From assembly GCF_900099735.1 (NCBI RefSeq), contig NZ_FNDT01000019.1:1-44143 (forward strand): 44,143 nucleotides of DNA, given 5' to 3'. The DNA comes from Arthrobacter subterraneus (GTDB lineage Bacteria; Actinomycetota; Actinomycetes; Actinomycetales; Micrococcaceae). The translations under genes and the position numbers were made by a program. The notes beneath the pieces are model-generated. The model did no database searches and had not been told where the DNA came from. It was given only the letters and a program-made list of their open reading frames with translations. The stretch's first letter is position 1, and the number at the start of each line of letters is the position of its first letter. Below are positions 16,137 to 24,510 of the stretch, in pieces.

Positions 16137-17116
16137 CAAATCAGGCCTTCCTTTACGAGTTTCCAATAGTGTTGGCCGAGCACCGTCAGTTCGCATGCCT
16201 TCGACTCCATGGCAGCGTGCCACATATGGGGCGCGTCAACGGGCCGGACGAGGTTCACTTTGACCAGTGCTTGGAGCACAGCGAAGTCGGCATTTTTAGC
16301 TGGATCCGGCGGCGGAACGGAAAGGTCATTATCGTTGGTTCGCTCCGGCTCGTAGCTGGGGTCGAGCTGAAGCTGCATGGTCGGCTCGTCGAACAGAACC
16401 GTGAGCTTCTGCAGCTGGACCAGCTCAACTGGCGCCTTGGTCTCCCGGAGCGATACAAACTTCTTCACATTCGTCTTGAACACTGGTCGCTGCGCCCAAT
16501 TCCCAAGAGATTGGTCTATGTGCGCGTAGACGCTACCAGGTGTTACGTCGCCTACAAGGTTGGCTGCGGCTCCACTCAGCGCATCCACTAGCAGGCTCGT
16601 GAACACGCCAGAGCCGCCAGTTTCTATGGCGTACTGCTCGGCCGTCGACGCCGTCAGGATTGTCACACCCTCCTTTATCTCGGCGATCTGAGCCACAGCG
16701 GCATTGCCGCCTGCAATGCCGCTGTGACAACTATCGAGGATGATTACCTTGTTCTTTGCTGGCGAGCTGTTCGCGAAGGTCATCACGTCAAACAGCGAGA
16801 GTCCATCGTGCCCGTCAGCACAGTCACTAGCGCAGAGATATCCGCCGGCCCCGTCAATATAACCGTGCCCTGAGAAGTAGAACAGGGAGATTTCGGCATC
16901 GTCCCTGAAGAGCTCTTCAACAGCTTCCCGCAGCTCGGTGCGGGTCACTGTGGCCCCCGGGCCGGTGCTCGTCATAAGTTTCGGCTGCTGGAAGTTGAGC
17001 GTGCCGTCTGCATGCCGCTCGAGCACGTTCTTAACGGAGTGCGCGTCGTTCACCGCGCCATAGAGCGATCCGATGTGGTCGTAGTAGTCGATTCCGACAA
17101 TTAGCGCCTTACGCAT
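16136..17116 (-). CDS. Caspase-like (peptidase C14) protease
   Basis: A 326-residue protein with a complete caspase fold signature: N-terminal [23 protein letters not shown], catalytic His84 in FYFSGHGY and catalytic Cys130 in IILDSCHSG. The first 220 residues are the protease domain; residues 230-326 form a distinct C-terminal region ending [17 protein letters not shown] that looks like a winged-helix or effector-associated module. No signal peptide is visible, so it should act in the cytoplasm. It lies 12 bp downstream of a TIR-like gene. In type IV Thoeris, a TIR-made nucleotide signal activates a caspase-like protease that kills the infected cell; the layout here suggests the same logic (inference). 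Confidence 0.9.
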   Translation of the reverse strand: MRKALIVGIDYYDHIGSLYGAVNDAHSVKNVLERHADGTLNFQQPKLMTSTGPGATVTRTELREAVEELFRDDAEISLFYFSGHGYIDGAGGYLCASDCADGHDGLSLFDVMTFANSSPAKNKVIILDSCHSGIAGGNAAVAQIAEIKEGVTILTASTAEQYAIETGGSGVFTSLLVDALSGAAANLVGDVTPGSVYAHIDQSLGNWAQRPVFKTNVKKFVSLRETKAPVELVQLQKLTVLFDEPTMQLQLDPSYEPERTNDNDLSVPPPDPAKNADFAVLQALVKVNLVRPVDAPHMWHAAMESKACELTVLGQHYWKLVKEGLI

Positions 17117-17128
17117 GCTGCCGCACCC

Positions 17129-17515
17129 TTAGAGGGAGTCAATGAAGCTGGCGATGTTTGCGTCGGTCCAGGTAACCGTACGCACCCCAGCCAACACCGT
17201 GCGATCTGCCGAGTAGGCCCAAACGCCCAAGAGCGGCTTGCCCTCGTCCTTGGCGCACTGAATTTCCCACTTCTGCCCGGATGAGGTCAGCGAGTTCTTG
17301 CTCACCAACGCGATCACTCCGTGAGAACGACGGATACGCGTACGAACTTTGTCCTTCCAACCGGTATCGTACGGCTCCTTCACCGACATATCGATGAATT
17401 CGTACGGGGCCCTAGGATGCAGAGACTGCCCCTTCAATAGATCTCGCTGGCGCTGGTCCTCAATAGCAAACGCCACGAAAATAGTCTTCTTCTCAGCCAA
17501 TTTCGGCCTCCCCAT
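17129..17515 (-). CDS. TIR-like (DUF1863 / ThsB-type) protein
   Basis: A 128-residue single-domain protein from the ATG at 17515; upstream in-frame ATGs at 17533 and 17545 are possible. It has the ThsB-like TIR fold pattern: KKTIFVAFAIEDQRQRDLL, a strand-loop EFIDMSVKEPYDTGWKDKVRTRI, SHGVIALVSKNSL and KWEIQCAKDEGKPLLGVW, where Glu84 after the Trp is the candidate NADase glutamate. In Thoeris, ThsB-type proteins sense infection and make a cyclic nucleotide from NAD. It is the first gene of a minus-strand operon with the caspase-like and small partner genes. No clear ribosome site is visible, so the message may be leaderless. Confidence 0.85.
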   Translation of the reverse strand: MGRPKLAEKKTIFVAFAIEDQRQRDLLKGQSLHPRAPYEFIDMSVKEPYDTGWKDKVRTRIRRSHGVIALVSKNSLTSSGQKWEIQCAKDEGKPLLGVWAYSADRTVLAGVRTVTWTDANIASFIDSL

Positions 17516-17545
17516 ATTGTGAGCTGCAACCATCGATGGTCGCAT

Positions 17546-17848
17546 CAGGACTCCCCAGCGAGACTATCGGCGGCCACCCACATTTTCGTTGAGGACGAGC
17601 AGGTCATCTGGTTTCGACCTCCAAGCGGACAACTGGCGCAAGGAAATCGGCGAGTTCGAATGGCAGGAGGCGGAATGTTGGGACGACATGCGCGTCCACG
17701 CGCTGCGCCAGCTTCAAGAGCGACAATCTTCTACTTCAATCAGGGCCGGAGGCCGATCATCTTTGGTTGTCCTCACGTTGATCGAAGCGCCGCGCGCGCT
17801 CCTAGCGCCGCGGAGCCCCTACCCTTACAGATTCGGGTAGAAGCTGGC
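17546..17848. other. Intergenic stretch with possible gene remnant
   Basis: About 300 bp with no convincing complete gene. A short plus-strand frame at 17589-17840 includes a protein-like piece (NWRKEIGEFEWQEAECWDDM) but then becomes Arg/Pro-rich and has no ribosome site, so it may be the relic of a deleted gene. The promoter of the TIR-caspase operon should also lie here. Confidence 0.3.
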
Positions 17849-17992
17849 TAGTATGGCTTCATGCGCTCAGTCGTGCGATTTATCAGCCCTCGGCCGGATA
17901 CCGGTCGCGAGGGCTCAGAGGCGCGCGCCTAGGTCCTAGCGGTGGATCGGGTCGGGGGTTTCCTCACCGATCAACAACCGAAGGACCCACCA
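17849..17992 (+). promoter_or_regulatory. Promoter and structured leader of the PheS-like gene
   Basis: A TAGTAT -10 box at 17849-17854 lies seven bases before an ATG at 17861, which would begin a leaderless 23-codon reading frame (MRSVVRFISPRPDTG..., stop at 17930-17932). Overlapping this frame, AGCCCTCG (17885-17892) pairs with CGAGGGCT (17908-17915), with an inner CCGG-ATA-CCGG hairpin, and the palindrome AGGCGCGCGCCT follows. The arrangement could be a translational attenuator for the ligase gene, but only one Phe codon is present and regulation is speculative. Confidence 0.4.
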
Positions 17993-19111
17993 GTGATCAC
18001 TTATCTTTCCGCTGCAGAAATTCACGACGCTCTCTCACTTAGAGACCTTTCCAATCCTGAACACGGCCAGCATGCGATGCAGGACCTGCTCGGCCACGTG
18101 ACCGAGGCGCTCTCCCAGGTATGGGGCATCCCGGCTAGAACGGTCAGGCACAGCCCGCTCGTACCTGTCACCGACAACTACGACAGCCTCGGGTTCGATC
18201 CTTCTGCCGTGACCCGTGATCAACGATATTCACGCTATGTGAGCCCCACAGTCATGCTCCGGAGCCACACATCGGCTGGGATCCCATCACTCCTACGCAG
18301 CCTGTCTCCGGATACTGAAGTCGATGAGCTCGCGGTGCTGCCCGGGCTCGTATACAGGCGGGACGCGATCGACCGTACTCATGTTGGTGCGCCGCACCAA
18401 GTCGATCTGTGGCGGATCTGTTCCTCCCCGATCCTGACTCCCGCGGATATGCAGGAAATGATCACGGTGCTTGTTGAGGCGGTTCTACCCGGTGCCAAGT
18501 GGCGGGCGGTCCCGGCGGTCCACCCATACACATCAGATGGTTTGCAGGTTGACGTGCTGGTCGACGGGGAATGGCTGGAACTCGCCGAGTGCGGAATGAT
18601 TGCAACGCACCTCTTCGAGAACGCCGGCCTGGATCCCGCCGAATGGTCGGGCCTGGCGCTGGGCATGGGCCTGGATAGGGCACTCATGCTGCGCAAAGGT
18701 ATCCCGGATATCCGCCTCCTCCGCGCCCAAGAAGAGCGCATCAGTAACCAGATGCGCGACCTGACCCCGTGGCAGCCGGTATCTCTCCTGCCTCCTATCC
18801 GCAGGGACATTTCCATCCTTGTTCCAGACAGTATCGATGACGAGATCCTTGGCGACCAGGTCAGAGCAGCTCTAGGAGAACGAGGAGACGACCTTGAATC
18901 CGTTGAACTGCTTGCGCTGACCGCCTACGAGGATCTACCAGAACCAGCACGAAGGAGATTGCAAATGATGGAGGATCAAGCCAATGCCCTCATCCGCATC
19001 ACCCTTCGGCCACTAGAACGGACTCTTACCGATGCTGAAGCCAACCTGATCCGCGACGACATATACAAGGCACTACACCAAGGCACCGTCATGGAACTCA
19101 TCGCTGGATAA
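17993..19111 (+). CDS. PheS-related ligase with C-terminal FDX-ACB-like domain (SrmL-like)
   Basis: A 372-residue protein from the GTG at 17993, preceded by GAAGGA at seven bases; a GTG at 17942 is less likely. It contains class II synthetase motifs close to phenylalanyl-tRNA synthetase alpha: VMLRSHTSAGIPSLLR, motif 2 VYRRDAIDRTHVGAPHQVD and motif 3 GLALGMGLDRALMLRKGIPDIRLL (about residues 220-243). The last 100 residues (from about RRDISILVPDSIDDEI) resemble the ferredoxin-fold anticodon-binding domain of PheT, so the layout recalls monomeric mitochondrial PheRS. NCBI names similar proteins 'PheS-related mystery ligase SrmL' (from memory). It may aminoacylate tRNA, act on a small molecule or give inhibitor resistance. 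It is cargo next to the TIR-caspase operon. Confidence 0.85.
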   Translation: MITYLSAAEIHDALSLRDLSNPEHGQHAMQDLLGHVTEALSQVWGIPARTVRHSPLVPVTDNYDSLGFDPSAVTRDQRYSRYVSPTVMLRSHTSAGIPSLLRSLSPDTEVDELAVLPGLVYRRDAIDRTHVGAPHQVDLWRICSSPILTPADMQEMITVLVEAVLPGAKWRAVPAVHPYTSDGLQVDVLVDGEWLELAECGMIATHLFENAGLDPAEWSGLALGMGLDRALMLRKGIPDIRLLRAQEERISNQMRDLTPWQPVSLLPPIRRDISILVPDSIDDEILGDQVRAALGERGDDLESVELLALTAYEDLPEPARRRLQMMEDQANALIRITLRPLERTLTDAEANLIRDDIYKALHQGTVMELIAG

Positions 19112-19128
19112 CACCAATCGACCCGTCC

Positions 19129-19168
19129 GATCCTCCCAGCGCACGGCATTACCAGCGCTGGGAGGATC
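19129..19168. terminator. Strong hairpin between convergent operons
   Basis: Arms GATCCTCCCAGCGC and GCGCTGGGAGGATC pair perfectly over 14 bp around a 12-base loop. It lies 17 bp after the PheS-like gene and before the convergent end of the secretion operon, so it may stop both transcripts. Confidence 0.8.
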
Positions 19169-19239
19169 AAATGAACCCGGTGATGCGCTGTCGGCACGCC
19201 AACAGGAGCTGCGCGCTGAGGGATCCCATGGGCGCCGGT

Positions 19240-19677
19240 TTACTGAGGGACAAATAAGCCTTCGGGGGGAGGTGTGCAGGGTAGTGGTGCTAGCCGGGGA
19301 TTGTGGCCCTTTTCGGGTGTGCAGCCTTTAAATGGGCCGTCGGTCGAGAGGAGGATTGGCATGTGGTGGTCGGCGTGGTCCCGCCACCATGAGCTCATGC
19401 CGGTCTGACCGTCGCGGCGTAGGTCTTCCCACGCCCTCCACAGCGCTTCCAGGCGACTGATTGCTTCGCCGTGTCTCCACCATTCGGGGCACCAGGTGTG
19501 GCCTCCCTGCACGTTGAGGGTGCGCCGGTAAGTATGCGCTAGGTGCTCTTGTACAAACTGGTCGACTGTGGCGAAGACGAGGGAGGGCTCTTCGGCTGCA
19601 CCGTGAGGAGTGTCGGCATCTTCAGAAGCGTCGACGTCGTCCTCCGCATCGTCCCAGTTCCCGAGTCCCTCAAGCAT
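19240..19677 (-). CDS. DUF4913 protein
   Basis: A 145-residue protein of the DUF4913 family, common in actinobacterial conjugation clusters. After an acidic N-terminus the family core is clear: HLAHTYRRTL, HTWCPEWWRHGEAISRLEALWRAWEDLR and MSSWWRDHADHHMPILLSTDGPFKGC (about residues 46-119). The function is unknown. Its start overlaps the end of the VirD4-like gene by 8 bp, making it the last gene of the secretion operon and probably translationally coupled to the coupling protein. Confidence 0.88.
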   Translation of the reverse strand: MLEGLGNWDDAEDDVDASEDADTPHGAAEEPSLVFATVDQFVQEHLAHTYRRTLNVQGGHTWCPEWWRHGEAISRLEALWRAWEDLRRDGQTGMSSWWRDHADHHMPILLSTDGPFKGCTPEKGHNPRLAPLPCTPPPEGLFVPQ

Positions 19678-21415
19678 TATTGCTCACCTCCTGAACCTCC
19701 TGCCGGGAGCCTGGATCATGGGCGGCGATAGAGGCTTTGATCTTCTCGGCGTCGGGACCAGTCATCCAAGGCGTTGTTTTGATGAGGACCGGACGGATTC
19801 CGGAGGCGAACACGATCGCTCGGCCGCGTTCTAGCGATACGAGGTCGTCTGGTTCGAGGATGCGTTCTTTCCGGTTCGGATCAACACTGGTGCTCCTGCC
19901 GTTCTTTCCCCGGCTGATGGTGCGGCCGGTGTACTGGTAATCGCCGATGAATTGGGACAGTTCGGTCATGAATTCCGGTTCGGCCACACCACCGCCGTAC
20001 ACCTTGATGTTGGACGCTGACCAGAGCTTACGCATCCCTTCCTTCCCCCACACCGAAACACCCTGCGCGTAGGACTGCAGGATCGTCATGAGCACGATCC
20101 CGCGAGAACCGTAGTGGCTGTACTGGTTGGGAAGTTCCTTCCACCGGCAGACGTTGGCTGCTTCATCCAGGACTCCGACCATGGGGGTGGGTAGCCTGCC
20201 CCCGCGAGAGACCACGGCGTAGGCCTCAGCAGCTTCAACTGTGGCTACGGTCAACGCCGTCACCAGAGGGCCGGCAGTGCCGGTTCCTTCCTTGGAAAGG
20301 TTGTAGAGCGTGTTCTTGCCGCGTACGAACTCTTCCGGGTGGAACTCCCGCCGACAGTTCGAACCGCCCTGCGGGTTCACCCAGGGCGCCACCGTTTGGT
20401 TGGTCAGGCAGCTCACGTACCCCAAAGCGGTGCCGTAGATACCGTCGCGCTGCTTGTCGGCGTAGTTCATGATGCTGGAGAGCGCATCAGCGTTCATGGT
20501 GTAGCCGTGCTGGCGGAGGATTCCGACTGCCTCGTCCTCGTTCGGGTCGGTCAACCAGGCGTGAATCTGAGTGATCGGCCGATCATCGCAGGAGGCTGCC
20601 AGCAGTAATGCTGTGAGCAGCTGCTGACCGAAGCCGTCGAAGAAGGGATCGATTCGGCTGCCCGGTTCACGGGTGCCCGTTGCGAAGTGCTCTGCGAGGT
20701 TCCCTGCTTTGTTCTCGTCAGTGACGTAGGAGAGCGGGTTCCACCACCAGGTGGGTTCCTCCCCGGCGACGCCTTGAGGATCGAAAACCCACACTTCGCC
20801 ATGTTCTGCCCGGACTTCACGGGTAGCGTCGGCCACGTCGCGCTTATTCGAGGTCACCACGACCGCCCCGGGGGCGGCCACGATCGCTGGAATGGCGCGT
20901 GAGGTGGTTTTACCCGTTCGTGGGCCCCAGATATCGACGTGCATATCCTCCCAGCTACCGAAGAGGTCCTGCCCGGAAATCACCGCTTTACCGATCGGTA
21001 CGCCCGGAGATTCCGGCACACCGAGACGTTGGGCGCTTTTCAACGCACCTTTGCGGGTCAGCGGTAGCAGGGCTTTACCTTTGGCCATATGGGTTGCGGC
21101 GCGATCAACTCGTTTCTTCTTGCCTCCGGAACGGACGACGAGAATCACGATCCCGATGGCCAGGAGGAGGACGGCGGCACCGAGACCGCAAGCGATGACC
21201 GTGGACTCGACCGGCCACGGGATGTCTTGAGTGATCACACCGGAAACGAGTTCCACCGGATGATCCGGTGGAACGGCGATCCCAGCCAGTGAGGAGCCCC
21301 AGTGCGCGGCCACCCATGCACCGCCGACCACAGCGACGATCAGCCCGAGGATCGAGAAGAGAACGATCCCTTCAGTGAAGTCTCCGGCACCGCCCTTGCG
21401 GTTCGGGGCGCTCAT
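19670..21415 (-). CDS. VirD4/TraG-type coupling protein ATPase
   Basis: A 581-residue type IV secretion coupling protein that brings the relaxase-DNA complex to the membrane channel. Two N-terminal membrane helices (about residues 17-37 and 72-94) are followed by a Walker A motif GPRTGKT (164-170), a Walker B-type VGVLDEAANVCRW and a sensor-like IVLMTILQSYAQG. It overlaps the VirB4-like gene upstream by four bases (ATGA) and DUF4913 downstream by eight. It should work with the MOBP relaxase at 12684-14246. Confidence 0.93.
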   Translation of the reverse strand: MSAPNRKGGAGDFTEGIVLFSILGLIVAVVGGAWVAAHWGSSLAGIAVPPDHPVELVSGVITQDIPWPVESTVIACGLGAAVLLLAIGIVILVVRSGGKKKRVDRAATHMAKGKALLPLTRKGALKSAQRLGVPESPGVPIGKAVISGQDLFGSWEDMHVDIWGPRTGKTTSRAIPAIVAAPGAVVVTSNKRDVADATREVRAEHGEVWVFDPQGVAGEEPTWWWNPLSYVTDENKAGNLAEHFATGTREPGSRIDPFFDGFGQQLLTALLLAASCDDRPITQIHAWLTDPNEDEAVGILRQHGYTMNADALSSIMNYADKQRDGIYGTALGYVSCLTNQTVAPWVNPQGGSNCRREFHPEEFVRGKNTLYNLSKEGTGTAGPLVTALTVATVEAAEAYAVVSRGGRLPTPMVGVLDEAANVCRWKELPNQYSHYGSRGIVLMTILQSYAQGVSVWGKEGMRKLWSASNIKVYGGGVAEPEFMTELSQFIGDYQYTGRTISRGKNGRSTSVDPNRKERILEPDDLVSLERGRAIVFASGIRPVLIKTTPWMTGPDAEKIKASIAAHDPGSRQEVQEVSNNA

Positions 21416-23001
21416 GCCGGTTCTCCGGCCGTCGCTGCTGGCATTGCCATGTCCGCGAGCAGCGGAGCGTCCGTTGTGTCGTGCCAGCGCTTATTGGTGT
21501 CGTTGAGTTTCGCTTCGACCTTGGTTAGGCCGATGTGGACCGGGATGCCGGGTCGTCCACCGACCTTGATGAGGAATTTCCCGCGCCCGGGCGGATCCAC
21601 GTCTACGCCTCGTGAATCCCAGGCTGGCGGGTCCTGCCAGGAGACGAGTTTCTGCTGTTCCTGCCGTGAGAGCGGAACAGCTTTGGTGAGCAGCAGCATC
21701 TCGGAGGCCGGCAGGCCACCGCAGATCACCATGCCGGAGCGCTCAACGAAGCCTTGAGCCTTCATACGGTCCTCTGCAGCTGGCAGCGCGAGCAGGTCAC
21801 TCATGGTGTGGGAGATCATCACCTGACCCACGCCCACGGAGCGGTTCAGGCGCGTAAGTGCGTCAACACGGTCCACCATGCCCTTACCGGCGCGCAAGGC
21901 GCGCCACAGCTCATCCAAAACCACGAAGTAATGCCGGCGAGGTTCGATCCCGGCATCAGCCAGGGCGTGAGCTACGTTGACGGTGCCGAATCCGTAGGAC
22001 CAGCACGCCAGCAGCACGGCCGCCTGCAGGTCGGTTTCGGTCTCGTCGATGCTGGAGACGTCGAACACCACGGCGCGATCGCGTCGCATTGGGTTGGTGG
22101 TGTGTCGGGAGAAAATCTCTCCCAGCTTCCCGCCGCCGGTCAAGCCCAGCAGCGTAGCCTCCAAGGCTCTGGTTTCCTGCTGGTACAGCGCCCAGTCGCC
22201 ACGGTTGAGGGCGACCTGCTGCAATTCGTCTGGACCGTTCTGGATGACTTTGAGTAGATCCCCGAGGACGGGGATGCCCTCGAAATGTTCATCGAGCCAT
22301 CGCAGCGCTCGGTCCAGGATGGTCTGTTCCTGATCCGTGGGGGGCTGGTTCCGGCTGATCGTGATCAGCGCGACGACCATATTCAGGCGCCGCCCGTGGG
22401 CGTCGGCTCGCACCCGCGCCGCGGCGTCGGGTTGGCCTTTGTCCTCGAGGAGCTGTGCGACTTCGATGGCTTGGCCTGGGTCGAGAATGTTCAGGTAGCC
22501 GCGCCCGCGGCCGAGCGGGATGACCTGCCCGCCGGCCGCGGCGACCAGGTCAACGTGTTCACCCTTTAGGTCCCCGAGCACCAGTGGATTCGTGCCCTGC
22601 CCGGCCAGGCCCAGCATCATCCGGCGTACCAATGTGGACTTACCGAGTCCAGGTTTTCCGAGAACGAACGCCGACGGGTTCGAGATGAGCTGTGCACGCT
22701 GGAACCAGCTGATCGGGTCGCAGCAAACGGTGGCCTGGGTTTCCTCATGCCGGCCGATCGGCACTCCGATCATCGGTGAGGACGTACCGGACGAAAACGG
22801 CCACAATCCACACACCTGGACTGTGGTTCCCCGGTACTCGCGCACCGTGGGAATCAGCGCGGCCGCGCCGCCCCCGCGCCCACGCCAACCCCGGGCGCCG
22901 GGCACTTTCTCGCGGATCAGCGGAACCTTCTTCGGCTTTTTCCGCTTCGGCTCAGCCGGCTCCGCCTGGCTCGGGTTCTTTTGAAGCAACATGCGCGCCA
23001 T
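21412..23001 (-). CDS. VirB4-like conjugation ATPase
   Basis: A 529-residue ATPase of the VirB4/TrbE type that powers assembly of the transfer channel. The N-terminus is basic and disordered. Walker A is GKPGLGKST (115-123); Walker B is the FVVLDELWRALRAG block, followed by RLNRSVGVGQVMISHTMSDL, typical for this family. It is shorter than classical VirB4 (about 800 residues) because the N-terminal part is provided by the preceding SCO6880-family protein in actinobacterial systems (inference). The start codon follows the SCO6880 stop directly. Confidence 0.88.
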   Translation of the reverse strand: MARMLLQKNPSQAEPAEPKRKKPKKVPLIREKVPGARGWRGRGGGAAALIPTVREYRGTTVQVCGLWPFSSGTSSPMIGVPIGRHEETQATVCCDPISWFQRAQLISNPSAFVLGKPGLGKSTLVRRMMLGLAGQGTNPLVLGDLKGEHVDLVAAAGGQVIPLGRGRGYLNILDPGQAIEVAQLLEDKGQPDAAARVRADAHGRRLNMVVALITISRNQPPTDQEQTILDRALRWLDEHFEGIPVLGDLLKVIQNGPDELQQVALNRGDWALYQQETRALEATLLGLTGGGKLGEIFSRHTTNPMRRDRAVVFDVSSIDETETDLQAAVLLACWSYGFGTVNVAHALADAGIEPRRHYFVVLDELWRALRAGKGMVDRVDALTRLNRSVGVGQVMISHTMSDLLALPAAEDRMKAQGFVERSGMVICGGLPASEMLLLTKAVPLSRQEQQKLVSWQDPPAWDSRGVDVDPPGRGKFLIKVGGRPGIPVHIGLTKVEAKLNDTNKRWHDTTDAPLLADMAMPAATAGEPA

Positions 23002-24510
23002 TTACAGTGCCTCCCGGATCTCGGAGGGGAGCATTACGTGTTTGGGCAGTACCAGCCCGATCGGAAGGGATGCGGCGAATGCGGTGTCCTGCGACCCGTA
23101 CGTCCGGCGCAGCAACAGTCGAGCAGCACCGGAGGTCTGCTCGATGGCGGCCACCGCATCGGGCAGCCGGTCCAATCCGTTGACCGTGGCCGTGACGACC
23201 AAACCGAAGTTCACCAGCCCGGCACCTTGTGCCTCTTCAGCTGCGGTCTGTGCCGCTGAACGGGCATCGACCAAGGCGCGGGCCGAGGGACGGTTGCCCG
23301 AGGTGATACGGACGTTGGCGTTGTTTTGATCCCGTTCGACCAGCTGGACGGCCCGGGCAGAATCCATCGGGCGGTAGAGCAGGGTGACCCGCTTGCGGTC
23401 GACGTCGCCGTGCGGGGCCAGGAGCTTTGAGAGCACGTTGGCGTGCACGGACCCTCGCGGAGCGCCGGTCATTGTCCATGACGCGGAGAACGCGCCCTCA
23501 TGCCGGTAGTTCTCCCAGTTCGCCTGTGCCCCGGACGGGCCGACGTCGGACCATTTCAGTTCTACTGGGTGACCGGCTGCATGAGCCTCGTCGATGACCA
23601 GAGCGGCTGGCGGATCATAGGCCACCCGGACGACCTCGCAGAGTTCCTGCGCGGGCATGGGGCGGGCAATTCCGGCGCCGGTTGCCTGCAACCGCTGGGA
23701 CAAGCCGGGGAGGCGTGAGGCGAGGTCGCGTGCGACCTCTTCGGGTTCGCGCTTGCGAGAGCCGGCTCGCATGGTCGCGTTGAAGGTCAACGTGATCCAT
23801 GCCCGCACCGTGGCCGAACCCTCCGGATAGGAGGAGATGACCTCGTAGAGCATTTGCTTGGCGATATCGGGGGCGTTCTCGTCGATGTTGAGCCCGACCT
23901 CGTTGCGTAGCCGGTACCCCGAGTCCGGGGCCGTTTCCACTGTCACTGACGCTGCTTCGATGCCGGCCTCGTCTCCGAGGGCGGCGAGCCAGCCGCCCCA
24001 GTTCGCAACCCACGCATCGACCTGTTCCGGATCGACCAGGGACGCGCCGTCCGGCTCAGTGGAGAAGATCACCGTGAAGTGCCCGGTTGTGGGCATGTGC
24101 AACATCGCGAAGGGACGGTTGTAGGAGTCCTTGAACTCGTACAGGCGGGACTTTGATGCGATACCGGGAAGCTGGAACATCCCCCAGTCCGTGACCCCCA
24201 AGGGCCCGGAACGGTACAGGTTTGTTCCCTTCCGCCGGGAGCGGGCGAACACGGTGCGGATGCCGACCCGGTCGATGACTGTTTGCCCGTGCTTGTCCTT
24301 GATGGTGAGCAGCAGCAGGAGTATCCCGAAAACTCCCATTACGGCCAGGCCGACGAAGAGGTTCCAAATCGCGAATGAGAGGATGCCCAGAGTTAGTCCG
24401 ACGAGGATGATTCCGGTGCCGATTGCGCCGAAGTTCCCCAACCCGGCTGAGCGGGGAACCCGCCAGTTGCCGTACGTCGGTTCTTTGTAGTCACTGACTG
24501 TTGCTGCCAC
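23002..24510 (-). CDS. SCO6880-family conjugation protein
   Basis: A 502-residue protein of the SCO6880 family, conserved between the VirB6-like and VirB4-like genes in actinobacterial transfer operons. It begins YKEPTYGNWRVPRSAGLGNFG, then has two membrane helices (about residues 28-68), followed by a large cytoplasmic region with RRKGTNLYRSGPLG. The membrane part is comparable to VirB3/PrgI proteins, and the soluble part probably pairs with the VirB4-like ATPase (inference). It overlaps the preceding VirB6-like gene by 20 bp. Confidence 0.88.
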   Translation of the reverse strand: MAATVSDYKEPTYGNWRVPRSAGLGNFGAIGTGIILVGLTLGILSFAIWNLFVGLAVMGVFGILLLLLTIKDKHGQTVIDRVGIRTVFARSRRKGTNLYRSGPLGVTDWGMFQLPGIASKSRLYEFKDSYNRPFAMLHMPTTGHFTVIFSTEPDGASLVDPEQVDAWVANWGGWLAALGDEAGIEAASVTVETAPDSGYRLRNEVGLNIDENAPDIAKQMLYEVISSYPEGSATVRAWITLTFNATMRAGSRKREPEEVARDLASRLPGLSQRLQATGAGIARPMPAQELCEVVRVAYDPPAALVIDEAHAAGHPVELKWSDVGPSGAQANWENYRHEGAFSASWTMTGAPRGSVHANVLSKLLAPHGDVDRKRVTLLYRPMDSARAVQLVERDQNNANVRITSGNRPSARALVDARSAAQTAAEEAQGAGLVNFGLVVTATVNGLDRLPDAVAAIEQTSGAARLLLRRTYGSQDTAFAASLPIGLVLPKHVMLPSEIREAL

